From: Agathobaculum hominis
GTDB taxonomy: Bacteria; Bacillota; Clostridia; Oscillospirales; Butyricicoccaceae
Reading direction: 5' to 3'
Length of the DNA stretch: 64,000 bases
Assembly (NCBI RefSeq): GCF_014288055.1
Contig: NZ_JACOPK010000001.1
Location: 124,001-188,000 of the forward strand
Numbering within the stretch: position 1 is the stretch's first letter; the number at the start of each line of letters is the position of its first letter. This document shows, one piece after another, positions 43,166 through 51,217 of the stretch. The notes beneath the pieces are model-generated. The model was given only the letters and a program-made list of their open reading frames with translations. It had not been told where the DNA came from and did no database searches. Position numbers and translations under genes: made by a program.

Positions 43166-43966
43166 ATGGTTGATTTTGAACAGAAAGACAAGTACAGCGT
43201 AGCCGACCTGCTGCGCATCATGGAGATCCTGCGCGCGCCGGACGGCTGCATGTGGGATCGGGCGCAGGATCATCATTCCATCCGCCAGAACTTCATCGAG
43301 GAGACCTATGAGGTCTGCGAGGCGATCGACGACGAGGACACCGAGCACCTCAAGGAGGAGCTTGGCGACGTGCTGCTTCAGGTCGTGTTCCATGCGCAGA
43401 TGGAGAAGGAAAAGGGCGTGTTCGACATGGATGATGTGGCGGACGGCATCTGCAAAAAGCTGATCTTCCGTCATCCGCATATCTTCGGAGATGTGACGGT
43501 CGGCTCGACCGACGAGATCCTTTCCAACTGGGACGACCTCAAGCGAAAGGAAAAAAAGCAGGAGACCGACACCTCGACGCTCGAAAGCGTATCCAAGAGC
43601 CTGCCGAGCCTCATCCGTGCGCAGAAGCTCCAGAAAAAGGCCGCGAAGGTCGGCTTTGACTGGCCGGATGTTTCCGGCGCGCTCGACAAGGTCGAGGAGG
43701 AGCTTGCCGAGGTCCGCGCGGCGATTGGCGGCGACGGCGATGTCGAGGAGGAGATCGGCGACCTCATCTTCGCGGTGACGAACGTCTCGCGCTTTGTCAA
43801 GGTGGATTCCGAGCGTGCGGCGGAAAAGACCTGCAACAAGTTCGTGCGCCGCTTTGCGGACATGGAGCAGCAGGCGAAGGCGCAGGGCAGACAGCTTTCC
43901 GAGCTTACGCTCGAGGAAATGGACGCGCTCTGGGACGAGGCGAAAAAGAAGGAACACAGAGAATAA
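43166..43966 (+). CDS. mazG: Nucleoside triphosphate pyrophosphohydrolase MazG
   Basis: 266 residues with two MazG repeats. Metal-binding EEXXE motifs: FIEETYEVCEAIDDED...LKEELGDVLLQV in repeat 1 and KVEEELAEVRAA...EEEIGDLIF in repeat 2. It hydrolyses non-canonical or excess NTPs. Unlike Bacillus YabN it lacks the N-terminal methylase-like domain. It starts 12 bases after the flippase gene. Confidence 0.93.
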   Translation: MVDFEQKDKYSVADLLRIMEILRAPDGCMWDRAQDHHSIRQNFIEETYEVCEAIDDEDTEHLKEELGDVLLQVVFHAQMEKEKGVFDMDDVADGICKKLIFRHPHIFGDVTVGSTDEILSNWDDLKRKEKKQETDTSTLESVSKSLPSLIRAQKLQKKAAKVGFDWPDVSGALDKVEEELAEVRAAIGGDGDVEEEIGDLIFAVTNVSRFVKVDSERAAEKTCNKFVRRFADMEQQAKAQGRQLSELTLEEMDALWDEAKKKEHRE

Positions 43967-43986
43967 CATAGATCCGGGAGATAAAG

Positions 43987-44265
43987 ATGAAGAAAAATGA
44001 ATTTGTCTCGCTCGTGGCAGAGCGGACCGATATGTCCAAAAAGGACACGGAAAAGGTCATCGACGCGGCGTTTGCGGCGATCGGAGACCTGATGATGCAG
44101 GGCGACAGGCTCGTGCTGAGCGGCTTCGGCTCGTTCGAGACCAAGGTGCGCGCGACGCGCAGCGGACGCAATCCGCGCACGGGCGAGGTGATCGAGATCG
44201 AACAGGCGACGCTGCCGGTGTTCAAGGCAGGCCGCACACTCAAGGACAAGGTGAACGCAAAATGA
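43987..44265 (+). CDS. hup: DNA-binding protein HU
   Basis: 92-residue histone-like dimeric protein. SGFGSFETKVRATRSGRNPRTGEVI is the DNA-wrapping arm with the apex proline in NPRTGE. GGGAG precedes the ATG. Its place between mazG and rqcP is a standard clostridial variation on the Bacillus order. The stop overlaps the rqcP start (ATGA). Confidence 0.95.
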   Translation: MKKNEFVSLVAERTDMSKKDTEKVIDAAFAAIGDLMMQGDRLVLSGFGSFETKVRATRSGRNPRTGEVIEIEQATLPVFKAGRTLKDKVNAK

Positions 44266-44504
44266 GACTGGACAAATACCTCAAGGTTTCGCGCCTCATC
44301 AAGCGACGCACGGTGGCAAACGACGCCTGCGATGCGGCGCGCATCACGGTAAACGGCAAATCCGCCAAGGCATCCTATCAGGTCAAGACGGGTGACATCA
44401 TCGAGATCGCCTTCGGTCAGCGCACGATGAAGGTCGAGGTGCTCGAGATCGCGGAGCACGCACTCAAGGCGGATGCCGCCGGAATGTACCGCGAAATCCT
44501 GTAA
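44262..44504 (+). CDS. rqcP: RNA-binding S4 protein RqcP (YabO)
   Basis: 80 residues, almost entirely one S4 domain (RLDKYLKVSRLIKRRTVANDACDAARITVNG). Homologues stabilise tRNA in the ribosome quality-control complex with RqcH during alanine tailing. Overlaps the HU gene by four bases. A terminator follows. Confidence 0.93.
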   Translation: MRLDKYLKVSRLIKRRTVANDACDAARITVNGKSAKASYQVKTGDIIEIAFGQRTMKVEVLEIAEHALKADAAGMYREIL

Positions 44505-44516
44505 AACCGGTTCTGA

Positions 44517-44560
44517 AAACTCTCTTTCACGCATATAACTGCTGTGTAAAGAGAGTTTTT
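44517..44560 (+). terminator. Terminator after rqcP
   Basis: AACTCTCTTT pairs with AAAGAGAGTT, then a T-tract. It separates the housekeeping genes mazG-hup-rqcP from the sporulation genes yabP-yabQ, which may have their own sporulation promoter. Confidence 0.8.
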
Positions 44561-44584
44561 GCTTTGCGGAAAGGGGTCGGTTCG

Positions 44585-44863
44585 ATGGCAGAGAACGACG
44601 GCGCGCAGATGCACAGCATTCTGCTGGAGGAACGCGAAAAGCTGCGCGTGACGGGAGTCAGCGATGTACAGAGCTTTGACGAGGAGCAGGTGCTGCTCGA
44701 GACGGGGAAGGGCATGCTGATCGTGCGCGGACAGGGGCTGCACGTGGAAAAATTACAGCTGGATGCAGGGGAAACGGTCGTGCGCGGCGAGATCTCGCTG
44801 CTCGAATATGACGACTCCGTCCCGCCGCGCGGCGGTGTGCTGCGCCGCCTGTTCGGCGCATGA
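44585..44863 (+). CDS. yabP: Sporulation protein YabP
   Basis: 92 residues of the YabP/YqfC family (LEEREKLRVTGVSDVQSFDEEQVLLETGKGMLIVRGQGLHVEKL). Needed for spore cortex formation in Bacillus; acts in the mother cell. ATG 44585 has AAAGGGG upstream; the TTG at 44564 is part of that region. Overlaps yabQ by four bases. Confidence 0.92.
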   Translation: MAENDGAQMHSILLEEREKLRVTGVSDVQSFDEEQVLLETGKGMLIVRGQGLHVEKLQLDAGETVVRGEISLLEYDDSVPPRGGVLRRLFGA

Positions 44864-45342
44864 TGACGGCGGATATCAACCGCGAGCAGCTGATCCTGCT
44901 GGCGCAGTGCGTGCTGTTCGGCGCGGGGGCAGGGCTCTGCTATGATGTGTTCCGCGCGGCGCGGCGCGTGCTCTGCCCGGGAAGGGCGGGAGAGACGGCA
45001 TGCGACGCGCTGTTCTGCGTGCTGATGCTCGCGGCCGCGTTCCGGTTCGCGATCGTAAACGCCGCCGGACAGTGGCGCCTGTTCGTGCTGCTCGGGGCGT
45101 GCGCCGGGGGAGCGCTGTGGCAGGGCTGCCTGAGCGCGGCGGCTCTGCCGCTCTTTCTCGGCGCAGCGGCTGCGCTGCGTGCGGCCGCACACCGGGCCGG
45201 AAGGGGCATTCAGTGGTGCTTTCAGTGGGCGAGCGCTGAAAAAATCCGCGAAATTCGCAAAAAAGTTTGCAAAACCCCCTTCCATTTTTCGCGAAAAAGG
45301 TATAAAATAAAAAGCAAATCAGTTCAGCGGCAGGAGAGGTGA
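44860..45342 (+). CDS. yabQ: Spore cortex biosynthesis protein YabQ
   Basis: 160 residues, membrane protein with about four spans and the opening GAGAGLCYDVFRAARR typical of YabQ. It works with YabP in the outer spore membrane. The basic C-terminal tail (FSRKRYKIKSKSV) is AT-richer than the rest. The start overlaps yabP. Confidence 0.88.
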   Translation: MMTADINREQLILLAQCVLFGAGAGLCYDVFRAARRVLCPGRAGETACDALFCVLMLAAAFRFAIVNAAGQWRLFVLLGACAGGALWQGCLSAAALPLFLGAAAALRAAAHRAGRGIQWCFQWASAEKIREIRKKVCKTPFHFSRKRYKIKSKSVQRQER

Positions 45343-45346
45343 GACA

Positions 45347-45631
45347 ATGGCAAGACGTGACGGAAGGCTGGTTCTGATCCGGGTGATCATGCTGGCGCTT
45401 GCTGTCTATGCGCTTGGCACGGTCTTTACCCTCAAGGCCCAGATCAAAGCGAAGCGGCAGGAGCTCGATGACCTCAACATTCAGGTGCAGACCTATGAGG
45501 AAGCCAATGACAGCCTGCGCGAGCAGCTGCAGAACGGTCTGACCGACGAGGATATTTCCGAGCTTGCGCGCACGAAACTGAATTATGCGGAACCGGGCGA
45601 GCGTGTTTTCGTGGACACGTCCAGCAGGTAG
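45347..45631 (+). CDS. divIC: Septum formation initiator (DivIC/FtsB-like)
   Basis: 94 residues: one N-terminal membrane helix (LIRVIMLALAVYALGTVF), a coiled coil (LKAQIKAKRQELDDLNIQVQTYEEAND) and the end ARTKLNYAEPGERVFVD. It bridges FtsL and the cell-wall synthases in division. It begins five bases after yabQ, with AGGAGAGG within the yabQ end. Confidence 0.92.
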   Translation: MARRDGRLVLIRVIMLALAVYALGTVFTLKAQIKAKRQELDDLNIQVQTYEEANDSLREQLQNGLTDEDISELARTKLNYAEPGERVFVDTSSR

Positions 45632-45694
45632 GTGAAGGCAGCGCCGAAAAAGCTGCGCTACCCTTAAAAATAAACGGAGGCAAAAACAGCGTAT

Positions 45695-46162
45695 ATGGAT
45701 TTGACAGTGGGAGCGATCGTAGAAGGCAAGGTAACCGGCATCACCAAGTTTGGTGCATTTGTAGCCCTGCCGGAGAACAAGTCGGGCATGGTGCACATCT
45801 CTGAGGTGGCGTCGAGCTTCGTCAACGACATCAAGGATTTTCTGCAGGAGGGACAGCAGGTCAAGGTCAAGATCATCAACATTGACCAGCAGGGCCGCAT
45901 CAACCTCTCCATCAAGAAGGCGCAGCCGCAGGAGCCGCGTCAGCAGCATGAGCGTTCGGACCGCGGTTTCGCGCCGCGTCAGCCGCGTTTCCAGCAGCGC
46001 CGCGAGGGCGCGCCGCGCGGCCGTGCACAGCAGGCGCCGAAGGATCCTTCTACCATGACCTTTGAGGATAAGCTCAAGGCGTTCATGACGGACAGCGAAA
46101 GCCGTCAGGCGGACGTGCGTCACGCGACCGACCGCAAGAACGGTTCGCGCCGCCGCAGATAA
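45695..46162 (+). CDS. S1 RNA-binding domain protein (YabR)
   Basis: 155 residues. Residues 1-75 are a complete S1 domain (VGAIVEGKVTGITKFGAFVALPENKSGMVHISEV...INLSIKKA). The remaining 80 are basic and rich in Gln, Arg and Pro, likely unstructured RNA-binding tail. It fills the yabR position after divIC. In other Firmicutes YabR-type proteins associate with ribosomes. Confidence 0.9.
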   Translation: MDLTVGAIVEGKVTGITKFGAFVALPENKSGMVHISEVASSFVNDIKDFLQEGQQVKVKIINIDQQGRINLSIKKAQPQEPRQQHERSDRGFAPRQPRFQQRREGAPRGRAQQAPKDPSTMTFEDKLKAFMTDSESRQADVRHATDRKNGSRRRR

Positions 46163-46191
46163 GCAGTAAAACCGGCTTGCGGCCGGTTCAA

Positions 46192-46225
46192 AACCGGGGA
46201 CGAACTGCCTCGGTTTTGTTTTTAT
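46192..46225 (+). terminator. Terminator of the yabP-yabR block
   Basis: AAAACCGGGGA pairs with CCTCGGTTTT, then GTTTTT. A smaller stem ACCGGC/GCCGGT lies just upstream (46172-46188). A further hairpin GCGCCCCTT/AAGGGGCGC is at 46267-46292, and ATGGCAG/CTGCCAT at 46322-46345. The 236-base gap 46163-46398 has no gene. Confidence 0.75.
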
Positions 46226-46398
46226 GAGCGGACGCGGAGCACCCACAGCCGTCCCGGCGCAAAAAAATGCGCCCCTTGTCCAAAAGGGGCGCCGAAGTGT
46301 GGGGATAAAGATATGAACGGTGCATGGCAGCTTTCCCTGCTGCCATGATAAATATACCATATAATACCATATCTGTCAACAGCGATTCTGAGGTTTTC

Positions 46399-47571
46399 AT
46401 GAAAGAAATTCTGATCAAAAATGTAACCATTCTGACAATGGACGACGAAAACAGCCGGTTCTTCGGCTGGATTCTGCTGAAAAACGGAAAAATCGACGCG
46501 CTCGGCGAGGGCGAGCCCCTGGCGTGCAGCGAGGTGCTCGACGGCGAGGGCGGCGTGCTGACGCCCGGCCTCATCGACATCCATTCCCACCTCGGTCTGT
46601 ATGAGGACGGTCTGGGCTTCGAGGGCGCGGACGGCAACGAGGACACCGACCCCGTCACGCCGCAGATGCGCGCTATCGACGCGGTCAACCCGATGGACCA
46701 CGCCTTCCGCGAGGCGCTCGAGGCCGGCGTGACGGCGGCAGGCGTTTCGCCCGGCAGCGCGAACGCCATCGGCGGCCAGATCGCGCTCATCAAGACCGCC
46801 GGCCGGCGCATCGACGACATGATCGTCAAGGCGCCGCTCGCGATGAAATTCGCCCTCGGCGAAAATCCGAAGTCGGTCTACCACGACAAGGACGAGACCC
46901 CGGTCACGCGCATGGCGACCGCCGCGCTCATCCGGGACGAGCTGTACAAGGGCCGCGAATATCTCTCGCGCAAGGCGCGCGCCGAGGTAGACGACGACCA
47001 TGAGGAGCCGGATTACGACGGCAAGATGGAGGCGCTGCTCCCGGTGCTGAACGGCAGCATCGAGGCGCATTTTCATGCGCACCGCGCGGACGACATTTTC
47101 ACCGCGCTGCGCATCTCGAAGGAGTTCGGCCTGCGCCCGGTCATCATCCACGGAACGGAGGCGCATCTGGTCGCGGACCTCATCGCGGAGGAGAATGTCC
47201 CCGTGGTGTGCGGCCCGTACATGACCGACCGCTCCAAGCCCGAGATCAAAAATCTGACCGACGAGGCGCCCGGCATTCTCGCGAAGGCCGGCATCCCGAC
47301 CGCCATCACGGTCGACCATCCGGAAATTCCCCTGCGCCTGCTGCCGGTAGCGGTTATGCTCGCGGTCCGCGCAGGCATGGATAAAACCGATGCGCTGCGT
47401 GCGGTGACGGCTGTTCCGGCGAAGATCGCCGGTCTGGACGACCGTATCGGCAGCCTGCGCGCCGGTCTGGACGCGGACTGCGTGCTCTGGAGCGGAGATC
47501 CGCTCGATATTGCAACCCAGGTGAAGGCTGTTTTCGTAAACGGCACACCGGAATACAGGAGGACAAGATGA
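46399..47571 (+). CDS. Amidohydrolase (imidazolonepropionase-like)
   Basis: 390 residues of the metal-dependent amidohydrolase superfamily. HxH metal ligands: DIHSHLG (about residue 61). Others in HFHAHRADDI and HGTEAHLV, and the catalytic Asp in TVDHPEIP. The beta-sandwich halves are at both ends (GVLTPGLIDIH; GSLRAGLDADCVLWSGDPL). The substrate is unknown. ATG 46399 follows GAGG at short distance. Overlaps fumarase alpha by four bases, an unusual partner. Confidence 0.85.
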   Translation: MKEILIKNVTILTMDDENSRFFGWILLKNGKIDALGEGEPLACSEVLDGEGGVLTPGLIDIHSHLGLYEDGLGFEGADGNEDTDPVTPQMRAIDAVNPMDHAFREALEAGVTAAGVSPGSANAIGGQIALIKTAGRRIDDMIVKAPLAMKFALGENPKSVYHDKDETPVTRMATAALIRDELYKGREYLSRKARAEVDDDHEEPDYDGKMEALLPVLNGSIEAHFHAHRADDIFTALRISKEFGLRPVIIHGTEAHLVADLIAEENVPVVCGPYMTDRSKPEIKNLTDEAPGILAKAGIPTAITVDHPEIPLRLLPVAVMLAVRAGMDKTDALRAVTAVPAKIAGLDDRIGSLRAGLDADCVLWSGDPLDIATQVKAVFVNGTPEYRRTR

Positions 47572-48410
47572 GGACAATCGACGTTTCTGAGGTAACGGCA
47601 CTGGTGCGCAAGCTGTGCATCGACGCAAACTACTATCTGCCGGCCGATCTGCGGCAGGCCTTCGTGGACGGTCAGCAGAGCGAGCAGTCTCCGCTCGGCC
47701 GCGAGATCTTCGGCGAGATGATCGCGAACTGCGATCTGGCGCGCGAGAACAACGTTCCGGTCTGCCAGGACACCGGCATGGCCATCGTGTTCGCGGAGAT
47801 CGGACAGGATGTGCATCTGACCGGCGGCTCGTTTGAGGACGCGGTCACTGAAGGCGTGCGCCGCGGCTATATCGACGGCTATCTGCGCCTGTCGGTCGTC
47901 GGCGATCCGCTGCGCCGCGAGAACACCAACGACAACACCCCGTGCATCCTGTATACCTCGATGGTGCCGGGCGACAGGGTGAAGATCACGGTCGCGCCCA
48001 AGGGCTTCGGCTCGGAGAACATGACGAAGATGAAGATGTTCACCCCGGCGGCAACGCAGGAGCAGATCATCGACTTTATCGCGGACGCCTGCATCGGCGC
48101 AGGCTCCAACCCCTGTCCGCCGATCGTGATCGGCGTCGGCCTCGGCGGCACGAGCGACAAGGCGGCCTATCTCGCCAAGCGAGCGCTGCTGCGCACCGTG
48201 GGCGAGCATAACGCAGATCCGCTGTACGCCGACATGGAGCAGCGCATCCTCGACAAGGTAAACGCCTCCGGCGTCGGCCCGCAGGGCCTCGGCGGCACCG
48301 TGACCGCGCTCTCCTGCGCGATCGAGCCGTTCGGCACGCACATCGCAGGCCTGCCGTGCGTCGTCAACATCTCCTGCCACGTGACGCGCCACGCAGAGGG
48401 CGAGATCTGA
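47568..48410 (+). CDS. Fumarate hydratase, class I alpha subunit
   Basis: 280-residue alpha (TtdA/FumA N-terminal) subunit of the two-subunit, oxygen-sensitive 4Fe-4S hydratase. Cluster cysteines are expected in VCQDTG, GAGSNPCPP and TALSCAIEPFGTH. It interconverts fumarate and malate (or acts on tartrate). The beta subunit, normally adjacent, is not next to it: hpf follows. Either beta is elsewhere or function depends on another partner. Confidence 0.9.
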   Translation: MRTIDVSEVTALVRKLCIDANYYLPADLRQAFVDGQQSEQSPLGREIFGEMIANCDLARENNVPVCQDTGMAIVFAEIGQDVHLTGGSFEDAVTEGVRRGYIDGYLRLSVVGDPLRRENTNDNTPCILYTSMVPGDRVKITVAPKGFGSENMTKMKMFTPAATQEQIIDFIADACIGAGSNPCPPIVIGVGLGGTSDKAAYLAKRALLRTVGEHNADPLYADMEQRILDKVNASGVGPQGLGGTVTALSCAIEPFGTHIAGLPCVVNISCHVTRHAEGEI

Positions 48411-48469
48411 TACGCCCGGCAGGGATGTAGTTAAATTTGCTGAACAAACTGTGAACTTTGTAAAATCTG

Positions 48470-48499
48470 TTGGACAAGTTGCATAGGTTGTGCTATACT
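48470..48499 (+). promoter_or_regulatory. Promoter of hpf
   Basis: Extended -10 TGCTATACT (48491-48499) with TTGGAC (48470-48475) 18 bases upstream of TATACT. Confidence 0.65.
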
Positions 48500-48592
48500 G
48501 AAGATAGCAAAAACCCATATGCCTTTCGGACGGGGTTTCCGCCCGGAAGGTGCAAGTATCATGGGCGTTTACGTCCGTTAGGAGATGATGTT

Positions 48593-49120
48593 ATGAAGTT
48601 CACCATCGTCGAGAGAAAAATGAAGATTGACGACGATCTGCGTGCATACGCGCTGCGCAAGGTAGAGAAGCTGGATCGCTACTTCCAGCAGGACTCTGAC
48701 ACGACTCTTACCTTCAGCGAACTGCGCGGCAAACAGACAGTGGAAGTTACGGTGCGTCAGGTCGGTCTGGTCGTTCGCGCCGAGGAGACGACGAGCGATA
48801 TGTTCGCGTCCGTAGACGGTGCGGTAAGCAGCATCGAGCGCCAGATCCGCAAGCACAAGACCCGTCTCGAGAAGCGTCTGCGCGAGGGTGCGTTCGACAA
48901 GATCGCCGAGCAGCAGGCTGCGCTTGCTGAGGACGATTTCGACGTAGTCCGCCGCAAGAGATTTGATGTCAAGCCGATGAGCGTCGAGGAAGCGATCCTC
49001 CAGATGAATCTGCTGGATCACCAGTTCTACTTCTTCCGCAACTCGGAGAACGACAACACCCATGCGGTCGTCTACAAGCGCGCCGCAGGCGGCTATGGTC
49101 TGATCGAGAGCGAGGAATGA
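48593..49120 (+). CDS. hpf: Ribosome hibernation promoting factor, long form
   Basis: 175 residues. Residues 1-100 are the RaiA/HPF domain (ERKMKIDDDLRAYALRKVEKLDRYF) and the last 55 are the long-HPF dimerisation domain (VVRRKRFDVKPMSVEEAILQMNLLDHQFYFFRNSEN). It forms 100S ribosome dimers in stationary phase. ATG 48593 follows TAGGAGAT; upstream in-frame ATG at 48470 is in the promoter. A strong terminator follows. Confidence 0.95.
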   Translation: MKFTIVERKMKIDDDLRAYALRKVEKLDRYFQQDSDTTLTFSELRGKQTVEVTVRQVGLVVRAEETTSDMFASVDGAVSSIERQIRKHKTRLEKRLREGAFDKIAEQQAALAEDDFDVVRRKRFDVKPMSVEEAILQMNLLDHQFYFFRNSENDNTHAVVYKRAAGGYGLIESEE

Positions 49121-49185
49121 AGCCCGGTCTGAACGCCGCAGTCGTATGACGCGGACGTGCTGACTGTACTTATAAAGATAAAATG

Positions 49186-49216
49186 AGCCGGCGGCAGAAA
49201 GCCGCCGGCTTTTTTC
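49186..49216 (+). terminator. Terminator of hpf
   Basis: AGCCGGCGGC/GCCGCCGGCT stem followed by a six-T tract. Confidence 0.88.
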
Positions 49217-49253
49217 GGGAAAATGCTGCAATGATACTTTATGGGAGAATGCA

Positions 49254-50123
49254 ATGAATTTATGTGATATCGAAACCATCCGTGCGGTGCTTGGCCGCCA
49301 CGGATTCCACTTTTCCAAGTCGCTCGGCCAGAACTTTCTGACCGACATCACGGTTCCCGAGCGCATCGCGGAGATGAGCGGCGCGCGCGAGGCCGGGAAC
49401 GTTGTTGAGGTCGGCCCGGGCATGGGCTGCCTGACGGCGGAGCTGTGCCGCCGCGCGGAGCACGTTGTTTCGGTCGAGCTTGACCGTGCGCTGCTGCCGG
49501 TCCTTGCGGAGACCATGGCAGAGTTCGACAACTTCGAGGTCGTGCAGGGCGACGTGCTCGCGCTCGATCTTGCCGCGCTGTGCCGCGAGAAGTTCGGTGA
49601 GGGCAGGGCGGTCGCCTGCGCGAACCTGCCGTACTACATCACGACCCCGGCGATCACCGCGCTCATGGAGAGCGGCGCGTTCGAGCATATCACGGTCATG
49701 GTGCAGAAGGAGGTCGCGGAGCGCATCTGCGCCGCGCCGGGCACATCGGCGTATTCCGCGTTCTCGATCTATGTACAGTACCACGCGAAGGCGGAGATCC
49801 TGTTCGACGTACCGGCGGACTGCTTTGTACCGAGGCCGAAGGTGGACTCGGCGGTGCTGAAGCTCACGCCGCTCGCGCAGCCTGCGGTCGAGACGCGCGA
49901 CGAAAAGCTGTTCTTCGCGCTGGTCCGCGCTGCGTTCAATATGCGCCGCAAGACGCTCGTCAACGCCCTCGGCCCGGTGCTTGCGAGCGCAATGAGCAAG
50001 GAGGAGATCGTTTCGCTCGTCGAGGCGGCAGGTCTGGACGCGCGCATCCGCGGCGAACGCCTCAGCCTTGCGGATTACGCAAAGCTGGCGGATCTTGCAT
50101 CCGAAAAGCTGAATAAGGGATAA
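49254..50123 (+). CDS. rsmA: 16S rRNA dimethyladenosine transferase
   Basis: 289 residues. KsgA/RsmA dimethylates the two adjacent adenines near the 3' end of 16S rRNA. N-terminal SKSLGQNFLTD, SAM-binding VEVGPGMGCLT and catalytic NLPYYI motifs are present. The C-terminal helical domain is normal. GGGAG precedes ATG 49254. Confidence 0.95.
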   Translation: MNLCDIETIRAVLGRHGFHFSKSLGQNFLTDITVPERIAEMSGAREAGNVVEVGPGMGCLTAELCRRAEHVVSVELDRALLPVLAETMAEFDNFEVVQGDVLALDLAALCREKFGEGRAVACANLPYYITTPAITALMESGAFEHITVMVQKEVAERICAAPGTSAYSAFSIYVQYHAKAEILFDVPADCFVPRPKVDSAVLKLTPLAQPAVETRDEKLFFALVRAAFNMRRKTLVNALGPVLASAMSKEEIVSLVEAAGLDARIRGERLSLADYAKLADLASEKLNKG

Positions 50124-50131
50124 AAACGGGA

Positions 50132-50158
50132 AAGGGTGAGCGCACAGCTCGCCCTTTC
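50132..50158 (+). terminator. Terminator of rsmA
   Basis: AAAGGGTGAGC and GCTCGCCCTTT form an 11-bp stem; the T-tract is weak. A short remnant CGACAGTC (about 50182) just beyond resembles the end of a family A repeat. Confidence 0.65.
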
Positions 50159-50186
50159 AGCTTATCGGCTGTAGTTTCGCGACAGT

Positions 50187-50414
50187 CTAAAACCCGAGAA
50201 ACAGCAGGATGCCGGCCAGAATGACGCTTTCCCAGTCTGTACCGCGGTCGCCGTCGGTCAGCAGAAAAAAGGCGGCGGCGAGCGTGATGAGCGCGTCGCG
50301 GTCAAGGTGCGGCAGTGATGGCAGGAGCGGGGAGAGCGGCGGTGTTTCGGGTGCGGCGGACGGCGTGCTCTCGGCCAGATAGCGGTTATACAGAATGCTC
50401 GCCTCCTTCTGCAC
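50187..50414 (-). CDS. Unknown small protein with C-terminal hydrophobic helix
   Basis: About 75 residues. The C-terminal part DALITLAAAFFLLTDGD...SVILAGILLFLGF has two hydrophobic stretches. The start is uncertain: GTG 50414 has no good ribosome site, whereas AAGGAGG (in the end of the preceding gene) is well spaced for a rare start (ATT 50396 or CTG 50393). Third gene of a small reverse-strand cassette. Confidence 0.5.
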   Translation of the reverse strand: MQKEASILYNRYLAESTPSAAPETPPLSPLLPSLPHLDRDALITLAAAFFLLTDGDRGTDWESVILAGILLFLGF

Positions 50415-50742
50415 GGTGCTCGAGCTGCCCCAGCGCGGCGCGCGCCATGCCCGCCATGCCGGCGAGGCGGAGTGCCCGGTCGAACTGGGACGCGACATCC
50501 TCCGCGACGAACGGCCGCAGTGCGCTCAGGAGCGCCCGCTTTTCCGGCCGGACGGCGGCGCGGCCGCTCTGCATGATGCCTGTGATGACCGGGAGGAGCT
50601 GTGCTTCCGGGTCGTCGGCCGGGGAGACGGCGTCCGGTGCGCCGCCCGCATCGGATGCGCCGAGCAGCGAGGAGACCGACCGGAGCGCATTCTGAAGTGC
50701 TTCCGGGTCGTTCAGCAGGCCGGAAAGGGCATCGTTATCCAC
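50386..50742 (-). CDS. Unknown small protein
   Basis: 118 residues from GTG 50742, which follows GGGAGGG at a good distance. The N-terminal part (DNDALSGLLNDPEALQNALRSVSSLLG) and the C-terminal part (EKRALLSALRPFVAEDVASQFDRALRLAGMAGMAR) are amphipathic helices separated by an acidic linker. Proteins with a similar ending (LLRALRP...RAIRLLRLA) recur in Clostridia as hypothetical proteins, as far as I recall. No function known. Overlaps both neighbours. Confidence 0.65.
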   Translation of the reverse strand: MDNDALSGLLNDPEALQNALRSVSSLLGASDAGGAPDAVSPADDPEAQLLPVITGIMQSGRAAVRPEKRALLSALRPFVAEDVASQFDRALRLAGMAGMARAALGQLEHRAEGGEHSV

Positions 50743-51016
50743 GGCTCGACCCTCCCATGCTGCGGCGCAGGGCGTCGGCGAGCTTTGCGCCCTCCGGAGT
50801 GGCGGCGAGGCTGCGTGCGAGCGCACGGGCAGCGGACAGGTCACCCGAAGCAGCACGGTCGGCGGCGGCGCGCAGCAGCGCCTCGTACGACGCGGAAAGG
50901 CTGCTGACTGCTCTGCGGCCGTCGGCGCTCGAAAGCGTGCGCTCCAGAGCGGAAAGCGCGGCCTCGCCGCCTGCCTGGGCGGCAAGTTTTCTCAGAATGT
51001 CGTTCGTATCGGACAT
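50735..51016 (-). CDS. Unknown small Ala-rich protein
   Basis: 93 residues, almost fully helical, Ala/Leu/Ser-rich (SDTNDILRKLAAQAGGEAALSALERTLSS). AAGGAGCG precedes ATG 51016. It overlaps the next gene by eight bases. No recognised domain, signal or membrane span. First gene of the cassette. Confidence 0.6.
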   Translation of the reverse strand: MSDTNDILRKLAAQAGGEAALSALERTLSSADGRRAVSSLSASYEALLRAAADRAASGDLSAARALARSLAATPEGAKLADALRRSMGGSSRG

Positions 51017-51149
51017 GAAGATCGCTCCTTCCAAAGGTTCTCCTTATAATGTATGCGCAGGGCACGGAAAAGTTCCCTGCGGCGCGGGGCGTGCCGGGAC
51101 GGACAGCGGGAGATTTCATCAAAAATTCCTGTGAATTTTTGATTTGTGC

Positions 51150-51178
51150 TTTACAACGACCGTCTCGCGGTGTAAAAT
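51150..51178 (+). promoter_or_regulatory. Promoter of the phosphodiesterase-coaX-nth run
   Basis: TTTACA (51150-51155), 17-base spacer ending in TG, TAAAAT (51173-51178). Confidence 0.65.
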
Positions 51179-51217
51179 AACGCTATATGTGCCGCGGAGC
51201 GAAAGGAAGGAAAGTAC

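Noticed and set aside
50165..50196. Possible eighth family A copy after rsmA
   Set aside because: Only CTGTAGTTTCGCGACAGTC resembles the terminal hairpin; too short and imperfect to count.
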